Source: an uncultured Clostridia bacterium
GTDB lineage: Bacteria; Bacillota; Clostridia; Christensenellales; Borkfalkiaceae
Direction: 5' to 3'
Assembly: GCA_944354125.1 (NCBI GenBank)
Contig: CALVPT010000006.1
Coordinates: 1-64,000, forward strand
DNA length: 64,000 nucleotides
Under the pieces are notes generated by a model that had not been told where the DNA came from, searched no databases, and worked only from the letters and a program-made list of their open reading frames with translations. Positions 44,155 to 53,498 of the stretch are shown piece after piece (the stretch's first letter is position 1; each line of letters begins with the position of its first letter). The translations under genes and the position numbers were made by a program.

Positions 44155-44694
44155 TTAGCCTAAAATTTCCTCTACCGTCTTGCCCCTTGCGGCTGCAATC
44201 TCTTCGGGAGACTTAAGCGCAGCAAGCCCTGCAACTGCAGCCTTTACGCAGTTGATGGGGTTGCTGGTGCCGTGTGACTTGGTACGGATATCCTTTACGC
44301 CTGCCGCTTCCATGACCGCACGGACGGGACCGCCCGCGATAACGCCGGTACCTGCGGATGCAGGCATCATGAGCACGGTGCCCCTGCCGTAAACGCCCGT
44401 TACGCCGTGGGGAATGGACGTGCCCTGAAGATTTACCTTTACGAGGTTCTTCTTTGCCTGAGAGGTAGCCTTCTCGATTGCTTCGGGAACTTCCTTGCTC
44501 TTGCCCATGCCGTAGCCGACAGAGCCGTTGCCGTCGCCGACGACTACGAGCGCTGCAAAGCGCATGTTTCTGCCGCCCTTGACAGTCTTGGTTACTCTGT
44601 TGACCTGAATGAGCTTTTTGATGAAGCCGTCGTCCTCTTCTCTCTTTCTGGGTCTGTCGTTTCTTCTAGCCGTTTTTTCTTTCTTTTCTTCCAT
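44155..44694 (-). CDS. rpsE: 30S ribosomal protein S5
   Basis: A 179-residue protein guarding decoding fidelity. The dsRBD-like domain ([20 protein letters not shown]) and the C-terminal domain ([20 protein letters not shown]) are standard. The N-terminal 20 residues are highly charged (Lys/Arg/Asp/Glu). Confidence 0.98.
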   Translation of the reverse strand: MEEKKEKTARRNDRPRKREEDDGFIKKLIQVNRVTKTVKGGRNMRFAALVVVGDGNGSVGYGMGKSKEVPEAIEKATSQAKKNLVKVNLQGTSIPHGVTGVYGRGTVLMMPASAGTGVIAGGPVRAVMEAAGVKDIRTKSHGTSNPINCVKAAVAGLAALKSPEEIAAARGKTVEEILG

Positions 44695-44706
44695 GATTTT
44701 TACTCC

Positions 44707-45075
44707 TTAGAAATTGAGACCGGCTTCTCTTGCGCCGTCGGCAACTGCCTGTACACGTCCGGTATAGAGGTATCCGCCTCTGTCGAACACAACTGCCTTG
44801 ATGCCCAGTGCGAGCGCCTTTTCGGCAGCCTTCTTGCCAACCAACTTTGCAGCTTCGCTCTTGGACATGTCGGCAATCTCTGCCTTTACGTCCTTTTCCA
44901 TGGTGGATGCAGAGCACAGCGTTACGCCCTTGACGTCGTCGATTACCTGTACGTAGATGTGATTGAGGCTGCGGTAAACGCTCATTCTGGGCGTTTCGCT
45001 GGTACCAGAAATCTTCTTTCTGACTCTCGCATGACGACGGAGTCTTTCTTCATTCTTGTCGATTTTATTGATCAT
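44707..45075 (-). CDS. rplR: 50S ribosomal protein L18
   Basis: A 122-residue 5S rRNA-binding protein. [31 protein letters not shown] and the closing [20 protein letters not shown] are typical. A 117-bp GC-rich gap with small hairpins separates it from rplF upstream, longer than usual but without the dispersed repeat. Confidence 0.98.
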   Translation of the reverse strand: MINKIDKNEERLRRHARVRKKISGTSETPRMSVYRSLNHIYVQVIDDVKGVTLCSASTMEKDVKAEIADMSKSEAAKLVGKKAAEKALALGIKAVVFDRGGYLYTGRVQAVADGAREAGLNF

Positions 45076-45192
45076 AATTTCTCCTTATTTACAGGACAAA
45101 CCTTCGGATTTGGCGCGCGCCTTGCCTTGTCGCCGCGCGGAGAGCGCAGGCGGGGCGGCCGCTAAGCCGCGGCTTTCGCCGCATACCCGAAA

Positions 45193-45741
45193 TTACTTCT
45201 TGCCCTTGCCTCCCGTCTTGCCTTCCTTACGCTCGATTACTTCGTCGCTGTAAGCGATGCCGTAGCCGTGGTAGGGTTCGGGAATTCTTATCGTTCTGAT
45301 GTTTGCAGCCGTCTGGCCTACGAGCGTCTTGTCGATGCCCGTTACGGTGATTTCGTTCTGCGAAGGGCATGCGAGCGTTATTCCTTCGGGTTCTTCAAAC
45401 TCTACGGGATGAGAGAAGCCGACGTTGAGAACAATCTTCTTGCCCTGCTTTGCGACCTTCCAGCCGACGCCGTTTACCTTGAGGCTCTTGGAATAGCCCT
45501 GGGATACGCCGACAACCATGTTGTGAAGGAGCGCCCTGTAAAGGCCGTGCTTTGCATCGAGCTCCTCGCTGTCGTGTGCCTTCTCGACGAGCGCGTGCGC
45601 GCCGTCTACCTTTACTACAATGTCGCCCTCTATCTTCTGGCTGAGCGTACCCTTTGCGCCCTTTACGGTCACTACGCCGTCAACGAAGGATACGGTTACG
45701 CCTGCGGGTATAACTACGGGCATTTTACCTATTCTTGACAT
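45193..45741 (-). CDS. rplF: 50S ribosomal protein L6
   Basis: A 182-residue two-domain protein near the GTPase centre. The start SRIGKMPVVIPAGVTV, the RALLHNMVVGVSQGY segment and the C-terminal IRIPEPYHGYGIAYSDEVI are conserved. It is 16 bp after rpsH. Confidence 0.98.
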   Translation of the reverse strand: MSRIGKMPVVIPAGVTVSFVDGVVTVKGAKGTLSQKIEGDIVVKVDGAHALVEKAHDSEELDAKHGLYRALLHNMVVGVSQGYSKSLKVNGVGWKVAKQGKKIVLNVGFSHPVEFEEPEGITLACPSQNEITVTGIDKTLVGQTAANIRTIRIPEPYHGYGIAYSDEVIERKEGKTGGKGKK

Positions 45742-45757
45742 ACTGCGTGTAACCTCC

Positions 45758-46150
45758 TTACCAGATGTAGCAGAGCACTTCGCCGCCTACGTTTGCAGCC
45801 TTTGCCTGCTTATCCGTCATTACGCCCTTGTTGGTAGAGATGATGGCGATGCCGAGACCGTCCATTACCTTGGGCATATTCTCTACATTTGCATAGGTGC
45901 GGAGGCCGGGACGGGACACCCTCTGGAGCGTCGTGATTACCGACTTCCTCTTGCCGACGTACTTCAAAGTTATTACGAGCTTGCCGGAATAACCGTCCTC
46001 TACGAGCTTGACGTCGGAGATGTAACCTTCTTTAAGCATGATGTCGGCGATTGCCTTTTTCATGTTCGAGGAAGGAATTTCTACAGTTTCTTTATTTACA
46101 GCCAGCGCGTTTCTGATGCGCGTGAGCATATCTGCTATGGGATCTGTCAT
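45758..46150 (-). CDS. rpsH: 30S ribosomal protein S8
   Basis: A 130-residue central-domain 16S rRNA binder: [20 protein letters not shown] at the start and [20 protein letters not shown] near the end. In enterics S8 represses the spc operon through L5 mRNA; no matching site was identified here. Confidence 0.98.
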   Translation of the reverse strand: MTDPIADMLTRIRNALAVNKETVEIPSSNMKKAIADIMLKEGYISDVKLVEDGYSGKLVITLKYVGKRKSVITTLQRVSRPGLRTYANVENMPKVMDGLGIAIISTNKGVMTDKQAKAANVGGEVLCYIW

Positions 46151-46169
46151 TTTTTTCGTTCCTCCTTAA

Positions 46170-46355
46170 TTACCAGCTCGACTTCTTTACGCCGGGGATT
46201 TCACCCTTGTAAGCAAGGTTTCTGAAACAGATACGGCAGATGCCGTACTTGCGAAGTACCGCGTGGGGTCTTCCGCAGATGGAGCATCTCGTATAAGCTC
46301 TTGTTGAATACTTTGCAGGCTTCTGCTGCTTGTTAATCATTGACTTCTTTGCCAT
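46170..46355 (-). CDS. rpsN: 30S ribosomal protein S14, zinc type (type Z)
   Basis: A 61-residue short S14 with zinc ligands Cys24, Cys27, Cys40 and Cys43, the form usual in Bacillota. It lies between rplE and rpsH, 12 and 19 bp away. Confidence 0.98.
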   Translation of the reverse strand: MAKKSMINKQQKPAKYSTRAYTRCSICGRPHAVLRKYGICRICFRNLAYKGEIPGVKKSSW

Positions 46356-46367
46356 AACTATTTCTCC

Positions 46368-46925
46368 TTACTTCTTGAAGGGCATGCCGAGTGCCCTTAA
46401 AAGCTCTCTTGCTTCTTCGTCCGTCTTTGCCGTCGTAACGATGCATACGTCCATGCCGCGGATCTTCTCTACCTGATCGTACTGGATTTCGGGGAAGATG
46501 AGCTGTTCCTTGAGACCCATGCAGTAGTTGCCCTTGCCGTCGAAGCTTTCCGAAGGAACGCCGCGGAAGTCACGTACTCTGGGAAGCGCGATGGATACGA
46601 ACTTGTCGTAGAAGTCGTACATTCTGTCGCCGCGGAGGGTTACCTTTATGCCGACGTTCATGCCTTCCCTTACCTTGAAGTTTGCGACCGACTTGCGAGC
46701 CTTGGTGAGTATGGGCTGCTGGCCGGTTATCTGCTTGATTTCGTTTACTGCCATCTGAATGGACTTTGCGTTGTCCTTGATGTCGCCGAGGCCGGAGCTT
46801 ATAACTATCTTTACAAGCTTGGGCACTTCCATGGGGTTCTTATAGCCGAATTTCTTTACGAGTGCGGGTACGACTTCTTCGGCGTACTGCTGAGCTACTC
46901 TGCTCTTATATACTTTTTCTGCCAT
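46368..46925 (-). CDS. rplE: 50S ribosomal protein L5
   Basis: A 185-residue 5S rRNA-associated protein contacting the P-site t[42 protein letters not shown] and the C-terminal [16 protein letters not shown] are as in the family. Confidence 0.98.
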   Translation of the reverse strand: MAEKVYKSRVAQQYAEEVVPALVKKFGYKNPMEVPKLVKIVISSGLGDIKDNAKSIQMAVNEIKQITGQQPILTKARKSVANFKVREGMNVGIKVTLRGDRMYDFYDKFVSIALPRVRDFRGVPSESFDGKGNYCMGLKEQLIFPEIQYDQVEKIRGMDVCIVTTAKTDEEARELLRALGMPFKK

Positions 46926-46939
46926 GTTTCGTATCCTCC

Positions 46940-47365
46940 TTATTCAGCCTTATCCTCTTGGGACGTTGCCTCTTCCTTCTTTGCGGCGCGCTTTCTGGTA
47001 CGCTTCTTGGGAGCTTCCTTAGCTGCCTCTGCCGCTGCCTTCTTGCTTACGTATGCCTTGTCGAGCACGGCGCCGCACTTAGCGCATACTCTGACTTTCT
47101 TGCCCTCGACTACGGTGTGCTTTACTCTTACGCCCTTGCCGCAGCCTGCGCAGACAACCATTACGTTGGAGGCGTCGATTGCGCCTTCCTTCTTGACTAT
47201 CTGGGAAACTTCGTTTGCCTTTCTTGCCTTCTTTGCCTTGCTCTGAAGGTTTACGCCTTCGACCGTCACCGTATTGTTCTTGGGAGAAGTGGCGATTACT
47301 TTGCCCTGCTTGCCCGCATCCTTACCGGTGATAACCACGACGGTATCATTCAATTTTACGTTCAT
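46940..47365 (-). CDS. rplX: 50S ribosomal protein L24 with zinc ribbon and basic tail
   Basis: A 141-residue protein. The KOW domain ([18 protein letters not shown]) is followed by a four-Cys zinc ribbon (Cys72, Cys75, Cys94, Cys97). A Lys/Ala/Arg-rich then acidic C-terminal extension of about 35 residues is absent from most L24 proteins (typical length about 105). Confidence 0.97.
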   Translation of the reverse strand: MNVKLNDTVVVITGKDAGKQGKVIATSPKNNTVTVEGVNLQSKAKKARKANEVSQIVKKEGAIDASNVMVVCAGCGKGVRVKHTVVEGKKVRVCAKCGAVLDKAYVSKKAAAEAAKEAPKKRTRKRAAKKEEATSQEDKAE

Positions 47366-47383
47366 TGCATTACTCCTCTTATA

Positions 47384-47752
47384 TTAAAGAACTTCGGGTG
47401 CGAGAGAGATTATCTTCATGTAGTTCTTTTCTCTCAATTCTCTTGCAATCGGTCCAAAAATACGGGTGCCTCTGGGCTCCTGATTCTGTCCTATGATTAC
47501 TGCTGCGTTATCGTCAAACCTGATGTAGGTGCCGTCGTTGCGCCTGATGCCCTGCGTGCTTCTTGCTATGACTGCCTTTACGACGTCGCCCTTCTTAACC
47601 GCGCCGCCGGGGGTTGCCGTCTTGACGGAACATACGATTACATCGCCGATGTTGCCCGTCTTTCTGAACGAACCGCCAAGCACCTTTATACACATAAGCT
47701 CCTTAGCGCCGCTGTTGTCTGCGGCCTTGAGCCTCGTCTGAGGTTGTATCAT
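47384..47752 (-). CDS. rplN: 50S ribosomal protein L14
   Basis: A 122-residue protein at the subunit interface, starting [20 protein letters not shown] with AAGGAG upstream; the [20 protein letters not shown] end is typical. The frame is open upstream to 47815, but that extension reads through hairpin P1 of repeat copy C and should not be annotated. Confidence 0.98.
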   Translation of the reverse strand: MIQPQTRLKAADNSGAKELMCIKVLGGSFRKTGNIGDVIVCSVKTATPGGAVKKGDVVKAVIARSTQGIRRNDGTYIRFDDNAAVIIGQNQEPRGTRIFGPIARELREKNYMKIISLAPEVL

Positions 47753-47780
47753 ATAAATTCTCCTTTTCTTACTAATTAAC

Positions 47781-47953
47781 GGCGCAAGCAAAACCACGCT
47801 TTTGCGCCGGCGCACTCAATTTGTCGCCCCGCGACCTCAGTAGGTGAAGTCGCACGATTTCAAATTATCGAGTGCTTTAATTTCGTGCGACGAGGACAAA
47901 GTCCTCGAATCGTCAGATTTGTCTTTGTCGCCAAAAGACAAATCTGACGAAAA
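47781..47953 (-). repeat. structured dispersed repeat, copy C
   Basis: Lies between rpsQ and rplN. P1 47781-47808 shares 28 identical bases with copy D. P2 is 9 bp (47849-47857 with 47883-47891) with a sequence quite unlike the other copies yet still perfectly paired. P3 is 7 bp with an AAA loop (47891-47907), and P4 is a fully paired roughly 17-bp stem (47910-47950). A further 122 bp without recognisable features separates it from rpsQ. Confidence 0.85.
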
Positions 47954-48075
47954 ATGATTTATGTTTACTTACAACTCATATCGTGTTAAACCGTTCAGAG
48001 GGTGGGGTTAGATGTCCGAAACGCGGACGCCGCACCGTGACGGATTAAACCGAGATGGAATAATCGCAAGGCAAA

Positions 48076-48336
48076 TTACTTTGCCTTTTCGACTATCTCT
48101 GCCACTCTCCAGTTCTTGTCCTTGGAGAGCTTTCTCGTTTCTACTATTCTGACCTTATCGCCGATGCCGCACTCGTTGTTTTCGTCGTGAGCCTTGAACT
48201 TGGTCGTTCTGGTGATGGTCTTCTTGTAGAGGGGATGCTTGCTCTTTTCGGTGATGGCAACGACGACCGTCTTATCCATCTTATCCGAAACTACGAGACC
48301 TACTCTTTCCTTTCTGAGTGATGTTCTTGCTTCCAT
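48076..48336 (-). CDS. rpsQ: 30S ribosomal protein S17
   Basis: An 86-residue OB-fold protein: [39 protein letters not shown] and [20 protein letters not shown] are diagnostic. It is 12 bp after rpmC, then an unusual 323-bp gap to rplN that contains repeat copy C. Confidence 0.98.
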   Translation of the reverse strand: MEARTSLRKERVGLVVSDKMDKTVVVAITEKSKHPLYKKTITRTTKFKAHDENNECGIGDKVRIVETRKLSKDKNWRVAEIVEKAK

Positions 48337-48348
48337 GATATCCGCTCC

Positions 48349-48543
48349 TTAACCCTTTAACTGCCTTGCTCTTATTACGGTGTTGACCCTTGCGATATCC
48401 TTCTTGACGAGGTTGATCTGCATGGGGTTTTCGAGCTGACCGCTTGCATGACGGAAACGCAGATTGAAGAGCTCAGTCTTTAATTCGGTTAACTTTGCGC
48501 TAAGTTCTTCGTCGCTCAAATTCTTAATTTCCTTAGCCTTCAT
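48349..48543 (-). CDS. rpmC: 50S ribosomal protein L29
   Basis: A 64-residue two-helix protein at the peptide exit ([40 protein letters not shown]). The ATG at 48543 gives the family N-terminus; a GTG three codons upstream is an alternative. Either start overlaps the end of rplP, indicating coupled translation. Confidence 0.97.
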   Translation of the reverse strand: MKAKEIKNLSDEELSAKLTELKTELFNLRFRHASGQLENPMQINLVKKDIARVNTVIRARQLKG

Positions 48544-48967
48544 TTGCTTCACCGCCTTCTGTTTCTTTCTTTGCGAACTTGCACTTTATGGGCAACTTGT
48601 GTGCCGCGAGACGCATAGCCTCTCTTGCAACGTCTTCGCTTACGCCGGCCATCTCGAAGAGAACTCTGCCGGGCTTAACTACTGCTACCCAGTATTCTAC
48701 CGAGCCCTTGCCGGAACCCATACGGGTTTCTGCAGGCTTCTTGGAAATGGGCTTGTGGGGGAATATATCTATCCAGACCTGACCGCCACGCTTGATGAAT
48801 CTCGTCATTGCGATACGGGCTGCCTCTATCTGGTTGGAGGATATCCAGGCACATTCTTCGGCAACCAGGCCGTACTCGCCGTAGGCAATCTTGTTGCCCT
48901 TGTGAGCAGCGCCCTTCATTCTGCCCCTGTGCTGCATTCTTCTTTTTACTCTCTTGGGGATTAACAT
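48533..48967 (-). CDS. rplP: 50S ribosomal protein L16
   Basis: A 144-residue protein near the A-site tRNA elbow. It starts [19 protein letters not shown], with [20 protein letters not shown] and the [19 protein letters not shown] loop. It ends 11 nt inside rpmC and begins 1 nt after the rpsC stop. Confidence 0.98.
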   Translation of the reverse strand: MLIPKRVKRRMQHRGRMKGAAHKGNKIAYGEYGLVAEECAWISSNQIEAARIAMTRFIKRGGQVWIDIFPHKPISKKPAETRMGSGKGSVEYWVAVVKPGRVLFEMAGVSEDVAREAMRLAAHKLPIKCKFAKKETEGGEANEG

Positions 48968-48968
48968 A

Positions 48969-49640
48969 TTATTCTTCGCCTCCGTCTGAGATTATGAGCT
49001 TTTTGCTGCCCGACAGAACTTCGCCCTTGTATATCCAGCACTTAACGCCCAGAACGCCGAACGTGGTGTGTGCCTCAGCGAAGCCGTAGTCGATATTCGC
49101 CCTTATTGTCTGAAGGGGAATGGAACCGTCGTGATAGCTTTCGCTGCCTGCGATTTCCCTGCCGTCAAGGCGGCCGCTTACTGCAATCTTAACGCCCTTT
49201 ACGCCCGTCTTGGAAACCTTGGAAAGCTGCTGCTTTATGGCCCTTCTGTAGGATACACGCTTTTCGAGCTGAGATGCTACCGCCTCTGCAACGAGCTGTG
49301 CGTCCTGGTCTATCTTTTCTACCTTGATGACGTTGATGATGATAATCTTGCCCTTGGTGAGCTTTGCAAGATCCTTCTTTATGACGTCGATTTCCGCGCC
49401 GGCCTTGCCGATGAGCACGCCGGGACGACCGGTATGAATGGTAACTTCAATCTTGTTAGCTGCCCTTACGATGCAGATTTTGGAAATAGCTGCGTCGAAA
49501 TACTTCTTCTTGATGAAGTTACGGATTACGTTGTCTTCCTTTATCTGTTTGCCGAAGTCCTTCTTGTCTGCGTACCACTGGCTGTCCCAGCCTGCGATTA
49601 CGCCTACTCTCAAACCGTGAGGATTAACTTTCTGTCCCAT
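48969..49640 (-). CDS. rpsC: 30S ribosomal protein S3
   Basis: A 223-residue protein at the mRNA entry channel with KH domain: [20 protein letters not shown] at the start, [20 protein letters not shown] (KH GxxG), and [20 protein letters not shown]. Normal position between rplV and rplP. Confidence 0.98.
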   Translation of the reverse strand: MGQKVNPHGLRVGVIAGWDSQWYADKKDFGKQIKEDNVIRNFIKKKYFDAAISKICIVRAANKIEVTIHTGRPGVLIGKAGAEIDVIKKDLAKLTKGKIIIINVIKVEKIDQDAQLVAEAVASQLEKRVSYRRAIKQQLSKVSKTGVKGVKIAVSGRLDGREIAGSESYHDGSIPLQTIRANIDYGFAEAHTTFGVLGVKCWIYKGEVLSGSKKLIISDGGEE

Positions 49641-49652
49641 ACTTCTATCTCC

Positions 49653-50042
49653 TTAAATCTTCTTCGCGTCGAGAATAACCGTGATGTGGCTGGTTCTCTT
49701 TAAGATTGCGTGACCTCTTCCCTTGGAAACGGGCTGCATTCTCTTGAGGTGAGGACCGCCGTTTGCGAATGCTTCCGCAACGATGAGGTCGCTCCTGTCC
49801 ATGCCGTCGTTATGCTCTGCGTTGGCAGCTGCCGATAAAAGCACCTTCCTCACTTCCTCGCTGCCGCCCTTGTTGCAGTATGCGAGTATTGCTGCCGCTT
49901 CTTCCACGCTCTTTCCTCTTATAAGTGCAAGAACGGTTCTTACCTTATAGGGGGAGATTCTGACGTACTTTGCCGTTGCGTAAGGACGCTTATCGGCGCT
50001 TTCGGCAATTTTCTGTGTCTTCTTCTTCATATTGCTTGCCAT
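49653..50042 (-). CDS. rplV: 50S ribosomal protein L22
   Basis: A 129-residue protein lining the exit tunnel, the site of macrolide-resistance changes in other species. YATAKYVRISPYKVRTVLAL, AEAFANGGPHLKRMQPVSKG and the beta-hairpin RGHAILKRTSHITVIL are present. Confidence 0.98.
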   Translation of the reverse strand: MASNMKKKTQKIAESADKRPYATAKYVRISPYKVRTVLALIRGKSVEEAAAILAYCNKGGSEEVRKVLLSAAANAEHNDGMDRSDLIVAEAFANGGPHLKRMQPVSKGRGHAILKRTSHITVILDAKKI

Positions 50043-50054
50043 GACTCAATCTCC

Positions 50055-50333
50055 TTACTTCTTAGCCGCCGTCGTCTTTGCAGCGTGTCCCTTGAACGTT
50101 CTGGTGGGAGCGAACTCGCCGAGCTTGCAGCCTACCATGTCTTCGGTGATGTATACGGGAACGTGCTTCCTGCCGTCATATACGGCGATTGTGTGTCCGA
50201 CCATCTGGGGGAATATGGTGGTTGCTCTCGACCAGGTCTTGACAACTTTCTTTTCGCCCGCAGCGTTCATTGCTTCGATTCTCGACATAAGCCTTTCTTC
50301 TGCGTAAGGCCCTTTCTTAACGCTTCTTGACAT
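50055..50333 (-). CDS. rpsS: 30S ribosomal protein S19
   Basis: A 92-residue 30S head protein: [40 protein letters not shown] and [13 protein letters not shown]. It is 17 bp after rplB and 12 bp before rplV. Confidence 0.98.
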   Translation of the reverse strand: MSRSVKKGPYAEERLMSRIEAMNAAGEKKVVKTWSRATTIFPQMVGHTIAVYDGRKHVPVYITEDMVGCKLGEFAPTRTFKGHAAKTTAAKK

Positions 50334-50350
50334 TTACCTTATTCCTCCAA

Positions 50351-51178
50351 TCAGTTAATTCTCTTCAGGATATACTTAGAAGAGTTGTTCTTCTTCTTTC
50401 TCGTCTTATAGCCGAGAGCAGGCTTGCCCCAAGGGGTCATAGGACCTGCATGGCCGACAGGGCTCTTGCCTTCGCCGCCGCCGTGAGGGTGGTCGTTGGG
50501 GTTCATGACGGAACCTCTTACCGTAGGACGGGTGCCGAGGTATCTCGTCTTGCCTGCCTTGCCGAGGTGCACGATTTCATGCTCTACGTTGCCGACCTGG
50601 CCGATGGTTGCGCGGCACTTTACGGGAACGAGTCTCATTTCGCCGGAGGGCATCTTGAGCGTTGCGTAAGCGCCTTCCTTTGCCATTATCTGTGCGGAGA
50701 TGCCTGCTGCCCTCGCTATCTGGGCGCCCCTGCCGGGCTGAAGCTCGATTGCGTGAACGACGGTACCTACGGGGATGTCGGAGAGAGCAAGCGTGTTGCC
50801 TGCCTTGATGTCTGCCGTCGAACCGGAGATTACGCTGTCGCCTACCTTGAGGCCGATGGGAGCGAGGATGTATTTCTTTTCGCCGTCTGCGTATACGAGC
50901 AGTGCGATGTTTGCCGACCTGTTGGGATCATACTGGATGGAGGTTACCTTTGCGGGGATTCCGTCCTTGTTCCTCTTGAAGTCGATTATTCTGTACTTGA
51001 TTCTGTTGCCGCCGCCGATGTGACGTACGGTTATCTTACCCTGGTTGTTTCTGCCGCCCGTCTTTCTCTTGTCGCAAAGAAGGCTTCTTTCGGGCTTGTC
51101 GCCGGTGAGCGCCTCGTTGGCGAGAACGGTCATGAAACGGCGCGAAGGGGAAGTCGGTTTATATCTCTTGATTGCCAT
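50351..51178 (-). CDS. rplB: 50S ribosomal protein L2
   Basis: A 275-residue core protein required for peptidyl transferase assembly. Conserved [39 protein letters not shown] and the C-terminal [19 protein letters not shown] with the functionally important His. Confidence 0.98.
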   Translation of the reverse strand: MAIKRYKPTSPSRRFMTVLANEALTGDKPERSLLCDKRKTGGRNNQGKITVRHIGGGNRIKYRIIDFKRNKDGIPAKVTSIQYDPNRSANIALLVYADGEKKYILAPIGLKVGDSVISGSTADIKAGNTLALSDIPVGTVVHAIELQPGRGAQIARAAGISAQIMAKEGAYATLKMPSGEMRLVPVKCRATIGQVGNVEHEIVHLGKAGKTRYLGTRPTVRGSVMNPNDHPHGGGEGKSPVGHAGPMTPWGKPALGYKTRKKKNNSSKYILKRIN

Positions 51179-51194
51179 TTTCGTTCCTCCTCAA

Positions 51195-51521
51195 TTAAGA
51201 CAGCGAATCGAAGAATTCAATCGTCTTGGAATCAGCCGTAAGCTGAACGATTGCCTTCTTGTAGTCGGGGGTGTAGCCCTCGTTCCTGCCCATTCTCTTG
51301 AGCTTGCCCTTGCAGTTTACGACGTTTACGCTTTCTACCTTAACGCCGAAAACTTCCTCGATGGCGAGCTTTATAGTCGTCTTGTTTGCCGACTTTGCTA
51401 CTACGAAGGAATACTTCTTGCCGTAATCCTTTCTGTCGGTCTTCTTGCTGTCTGCCGGATGAATTCCGTCGTAACCCTTTTCTGTGAGAAGGGGTCTTAT
51501 AATGATGTCATGCGCTAACAT
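51195..51521 (-). CDS. rplW: 50S ribosomal protein L23
   Basis: A 108-residue protein at the tunnel exit, the docking site for trigger factor and [23 protein letters not shown], then [20 protein letters not shown]. Compared with the roughly 95-residue norm, a short Lys/Asp-rich insertion follows the TEK motif. The start overlaps the rplD stop by 1 nt. Confidence 0.97.
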   Translation of the reverse strand: MLAHDIIIRPLLTEKGYDGIHPADSKKTDRKDYGKKYSFVVAKSANKTTIKLAIEEVFGVKVESVNVVNCKGKLKRMGRNEGYTPDYKKAIVQLTADSKTIEFFDSLS

Positions 51522-52147
51522 TATTCTCCGTAAGCCTCCTCTATTTTCTGTACGGCAGCCTTGGTTAAAACTACCTTTGCGTTTGCGACTACTTCGTATA
51601 CCGAAAGCTGTTCAACGGGAAGGGTTGCAAGCTTTTCAAGGTTCCTTGCTGCAAGGATGACCTTTTCGTCTGCCTGGTCCATATATACTATGGTCGACTT
51701 GACGAGGCCGAGCGCCTTCTGGAATGCTGCCATCTCCTTTGTCTTGCCTTCCTTTACCTCGAGCTTGTCGACGACTACTACTTCGCCGTCTGCAACCTTC
51801 TTGGAAAGTGCGGAGATGAGTGCAGCAACCTTTGCCTTCTTGTTCATGCTCTTGGAGAAGTCGCGGCTCTTGGGTGCGAATACTACGCCGCCCTTGATCC
51901 ACTGGGGTGCCCTGATGGAACCCTGACGAGCGTTGCCCGTGCCCTTCTGGCGCCAGGGCTTCTTGCCGCCGCCCCTTACTTCGGTACGGGTGAGGGTCGA
52001 TTTGGTGCCCTGTCTTTCGTTCGCGAGCCTGGTTACTACTGCCTGGTGAATAAGTTCTTCTCTGTACTCAGCGCCGAATACCTTTTCGCTGAGCTTCATG
52101 GTGCCGGCTTCGGTGCCGTCCATCTTGTATACCTTAATGCTGGGCAT
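51521..52147 (-). CDS. rplD: 50S ribosomal protein L4
   Basis: A 208-residue protein with a tunnel-reaching loop ([20 protein letters not shown]) and the DVLRELN-like C-terminal domain. In enterics L4 represses the S10 operon through its leader; here an attenuator-like hairpin in the rpsJ leader is a candidate target, though the mechanism may differ. Confidence 0.98.
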   Translation of the reverse strand: MPSIKVYKMDGTEAGTMKLSEKVFGAEYREELIHQAVVTRLANERQGTKSTLTRTEVRGGGKKPWRQKGTGNARQGSIRAPQWIKGGVVFAPKSRDFSKSMNKKAKVAALISALSKKVADGEVVVVDKLEVKEGKTKEMAAFQKALGLVKSTIVYMDQADEKVILAARNLEKLATLPVEQLSVYEVVANAKVVLTKAAVQKIEEAYGE

Positions 52148-52161
52148 TTACTTCGTCCTCC

Positions 52162-52791
52162 TTATTTAACGGTATCGTTAATGGTAACGATGCTTCCGTC
52201 AGGTCCGGGGACAGAGCCCTTAACAAGGATGCAGTTTCTCTCTGCGTCGACTCTGACGATTTCCAGGTTCTGAACGGTTACGTTGTCGCAGCCGTACTGA
52301 CCTGCTAAGTGCTTGTTCTTGAATACTCTTGAAGGGGAGCTGTTTGCACCCATGGAACCGGGTTCCCTGTGTACGGGGCCTACGCCGTGGGTTTCCTTGA
52401 GACGGTGCTGATTCCACTTCTTGATGACGCCCGAATAGCCGTGGCCCTTGCTGACGCCGTGTGCGTCCACTCTGTCGCCTGCCGCGAAGATGTCTGCCTT
52501 TACTTCGCCGCCTACCTGATATGCGCTGAGGTCGGCAAGGCGGAATTCCTTCAATACCTTGCAGGGCTTTACGCCGGCTTTCTTGAACTGTCCGAGTTCG
52601 GGCTTGGTGAGCGCCTTTTCCGTCGTTTCGTCAAAACCGAGCTTCAATGCGGCATAGCCGTCCTTTTCAACAGTTTTGATCTGAACTACGGGGCAGGGAC
52701 CTGCCTGCAGTACCGTTACGGGAATTACTTTCCCTTCCGCCGTAAACACCTGGGTCATGCCCTCTTTACGGCAGATGATTGCTTTATTCAT
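52162..52791 (-). CDS. rplC: 50S ribosomal protein L3
   Basis: A 209-residue protein reaching the peptidyl transferase centre. MNKAIICRKEGMTQVFTAEG at the start (GGAGG 9 nt upstream), GYSGVIKKWNQHRLKETHGV and the EPGSMGANSSPSRVFKNKHL loop. The frame is open upstream to 53061 through repeat copy D; that part is not expected to be translated as L3. Confidence 0.98.
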   Translation of the reverse strand: MNKAIICRKEGMTQVFTAEGKVIPVTVLQAGPCPVVQIKTVEKDGYAALKLGFDETTEKALTKPELGQFKKAGVKPCKVLKEFRLADLSAYQVGGEVKADIFAAGDRVDAHGVSKGHGYSGVIKKWNQHRLKETHGVGPVHREPGSMGANSSPSRVFKNKHLAGQYGCDNVTVQNLEIVRVDAERNCILVKGSVPGPDGSIVTINDTVK

Positions 52792-52963
52792 TGATAAAGT
52801 TCCTCCGATAAATTTTTTTATTCTGAGATAACTCGTCTTAAGGAGCGCCGCATTCCGCGTCGGCATAAGTCCGTTGGTTATCGAAATAACTAGGGTTGAT
52901 TGATTTTTTGTCTGTGCCGCAAAATATTCTGAAGCAGTTGACTGTTTCCAAAGATTACTTATA

Positions 52964-53143
52964 GGCGCAAGCAAAACCACGCTTTTGCGCCAGCGCACCG
53001 CATTTGCGGCTGCGCCGCCTCCGCGGTGGGAATTGCCGCAACTTCTGATAACTGAGAGCAATCAATATTGGTTGCGGCAAGGGAGGCAGAGCCTCCTGAA
53101 ATCGTCAAATTTGTTTTCGTCACCAGAAAACAAATTTACGAAA
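52964..53143 (-). repeat. structured dispersed repeat, copy D
   Basis: Lies between rpsJ and rplC. P1 is 52964-52991 (GGCGCAA paired with TTGCGCC). P2 is 10 bp (53033-53042 with 53071-53080). P3 is 6 bp with an AGA loop (53082-53096). P4 is 53102-53141. As in copy A, P4 ends exactly 5 nt from the stop codon of the upstream gene. Another 170 bp of non-coding sequence with one small hairpin separates it from rplC. Confidence 0.85.
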
Positions 53144-53146
53144 AAA

Positions 53147-53446
53147 TTAAAGCTTGATTTTAATATCTACGCCTGCGGGAAGGTGAACGGTGTCCAAAAG
53201 CTTTGCGTTGGGGGTGTAGATGTCGATGATTCTCTTATACGTTCTCTGTTCGAACTGCTCTCTGGAATCCTTATACTTGTGGGGGCAACGAAGGATGGTA
53301 ACAATCTCTCTTTCCGTGGGAAGGGGAATGGGTCCCGAAATCTTTGCGCCGCTCTTCTTCATTGTATCGACGATGCGGGAAGCCGCAAGATCTACGAGTT
53401 CGTGGTCGTAAGCTGCAAGTTTGATTCTGATTTTCTGTCCTGCCAT
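53147..53446 (-). CDS. rpsJ: 30S ribosomal protein S10
   Basis: A 99-residue 30S head protein and NusG/NusB partner in antitermination. [40 protein letters not shown] and the closing [11 protein letters not shown] are typical. AAAAGGAG precedes the ATG. It is the first gene of the S10-spc-alpha cluster, about 240 nt downstream of a perfect promoter. Confidence 0.98.
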   Translation of the reverse strand: MAGQKIRIKLAAYDHELVDLAASRIVDTMKKSGAKISGPIPLPTEREIVTILRCPHKYKDSREQFEQRTYKRIIDIYTPNAKLLDTVHLPAGVDIKIKL

Positions 53447-53498
53447 GGTTTTCTCCTTTTTATACTAACCAAATTATTTTATATATGCGTAATCAACT

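Noticed and set aside
45076..45192. Fifth copy of the structured repeat in the rplR/rplF gap
   Set aside because: The gap is GC-rich and foldable, but none of the P1-P4 sequence cores or loops is present.
19577..53146. Repeat copies as tRNA genes or integron attC sites
   Set aside because: No TTC-loop, anticodon arm or CCA pattern; and no 7-bp core sites (GTTRRRY/RYYYAAC) or cassette ORFs as in integrons.
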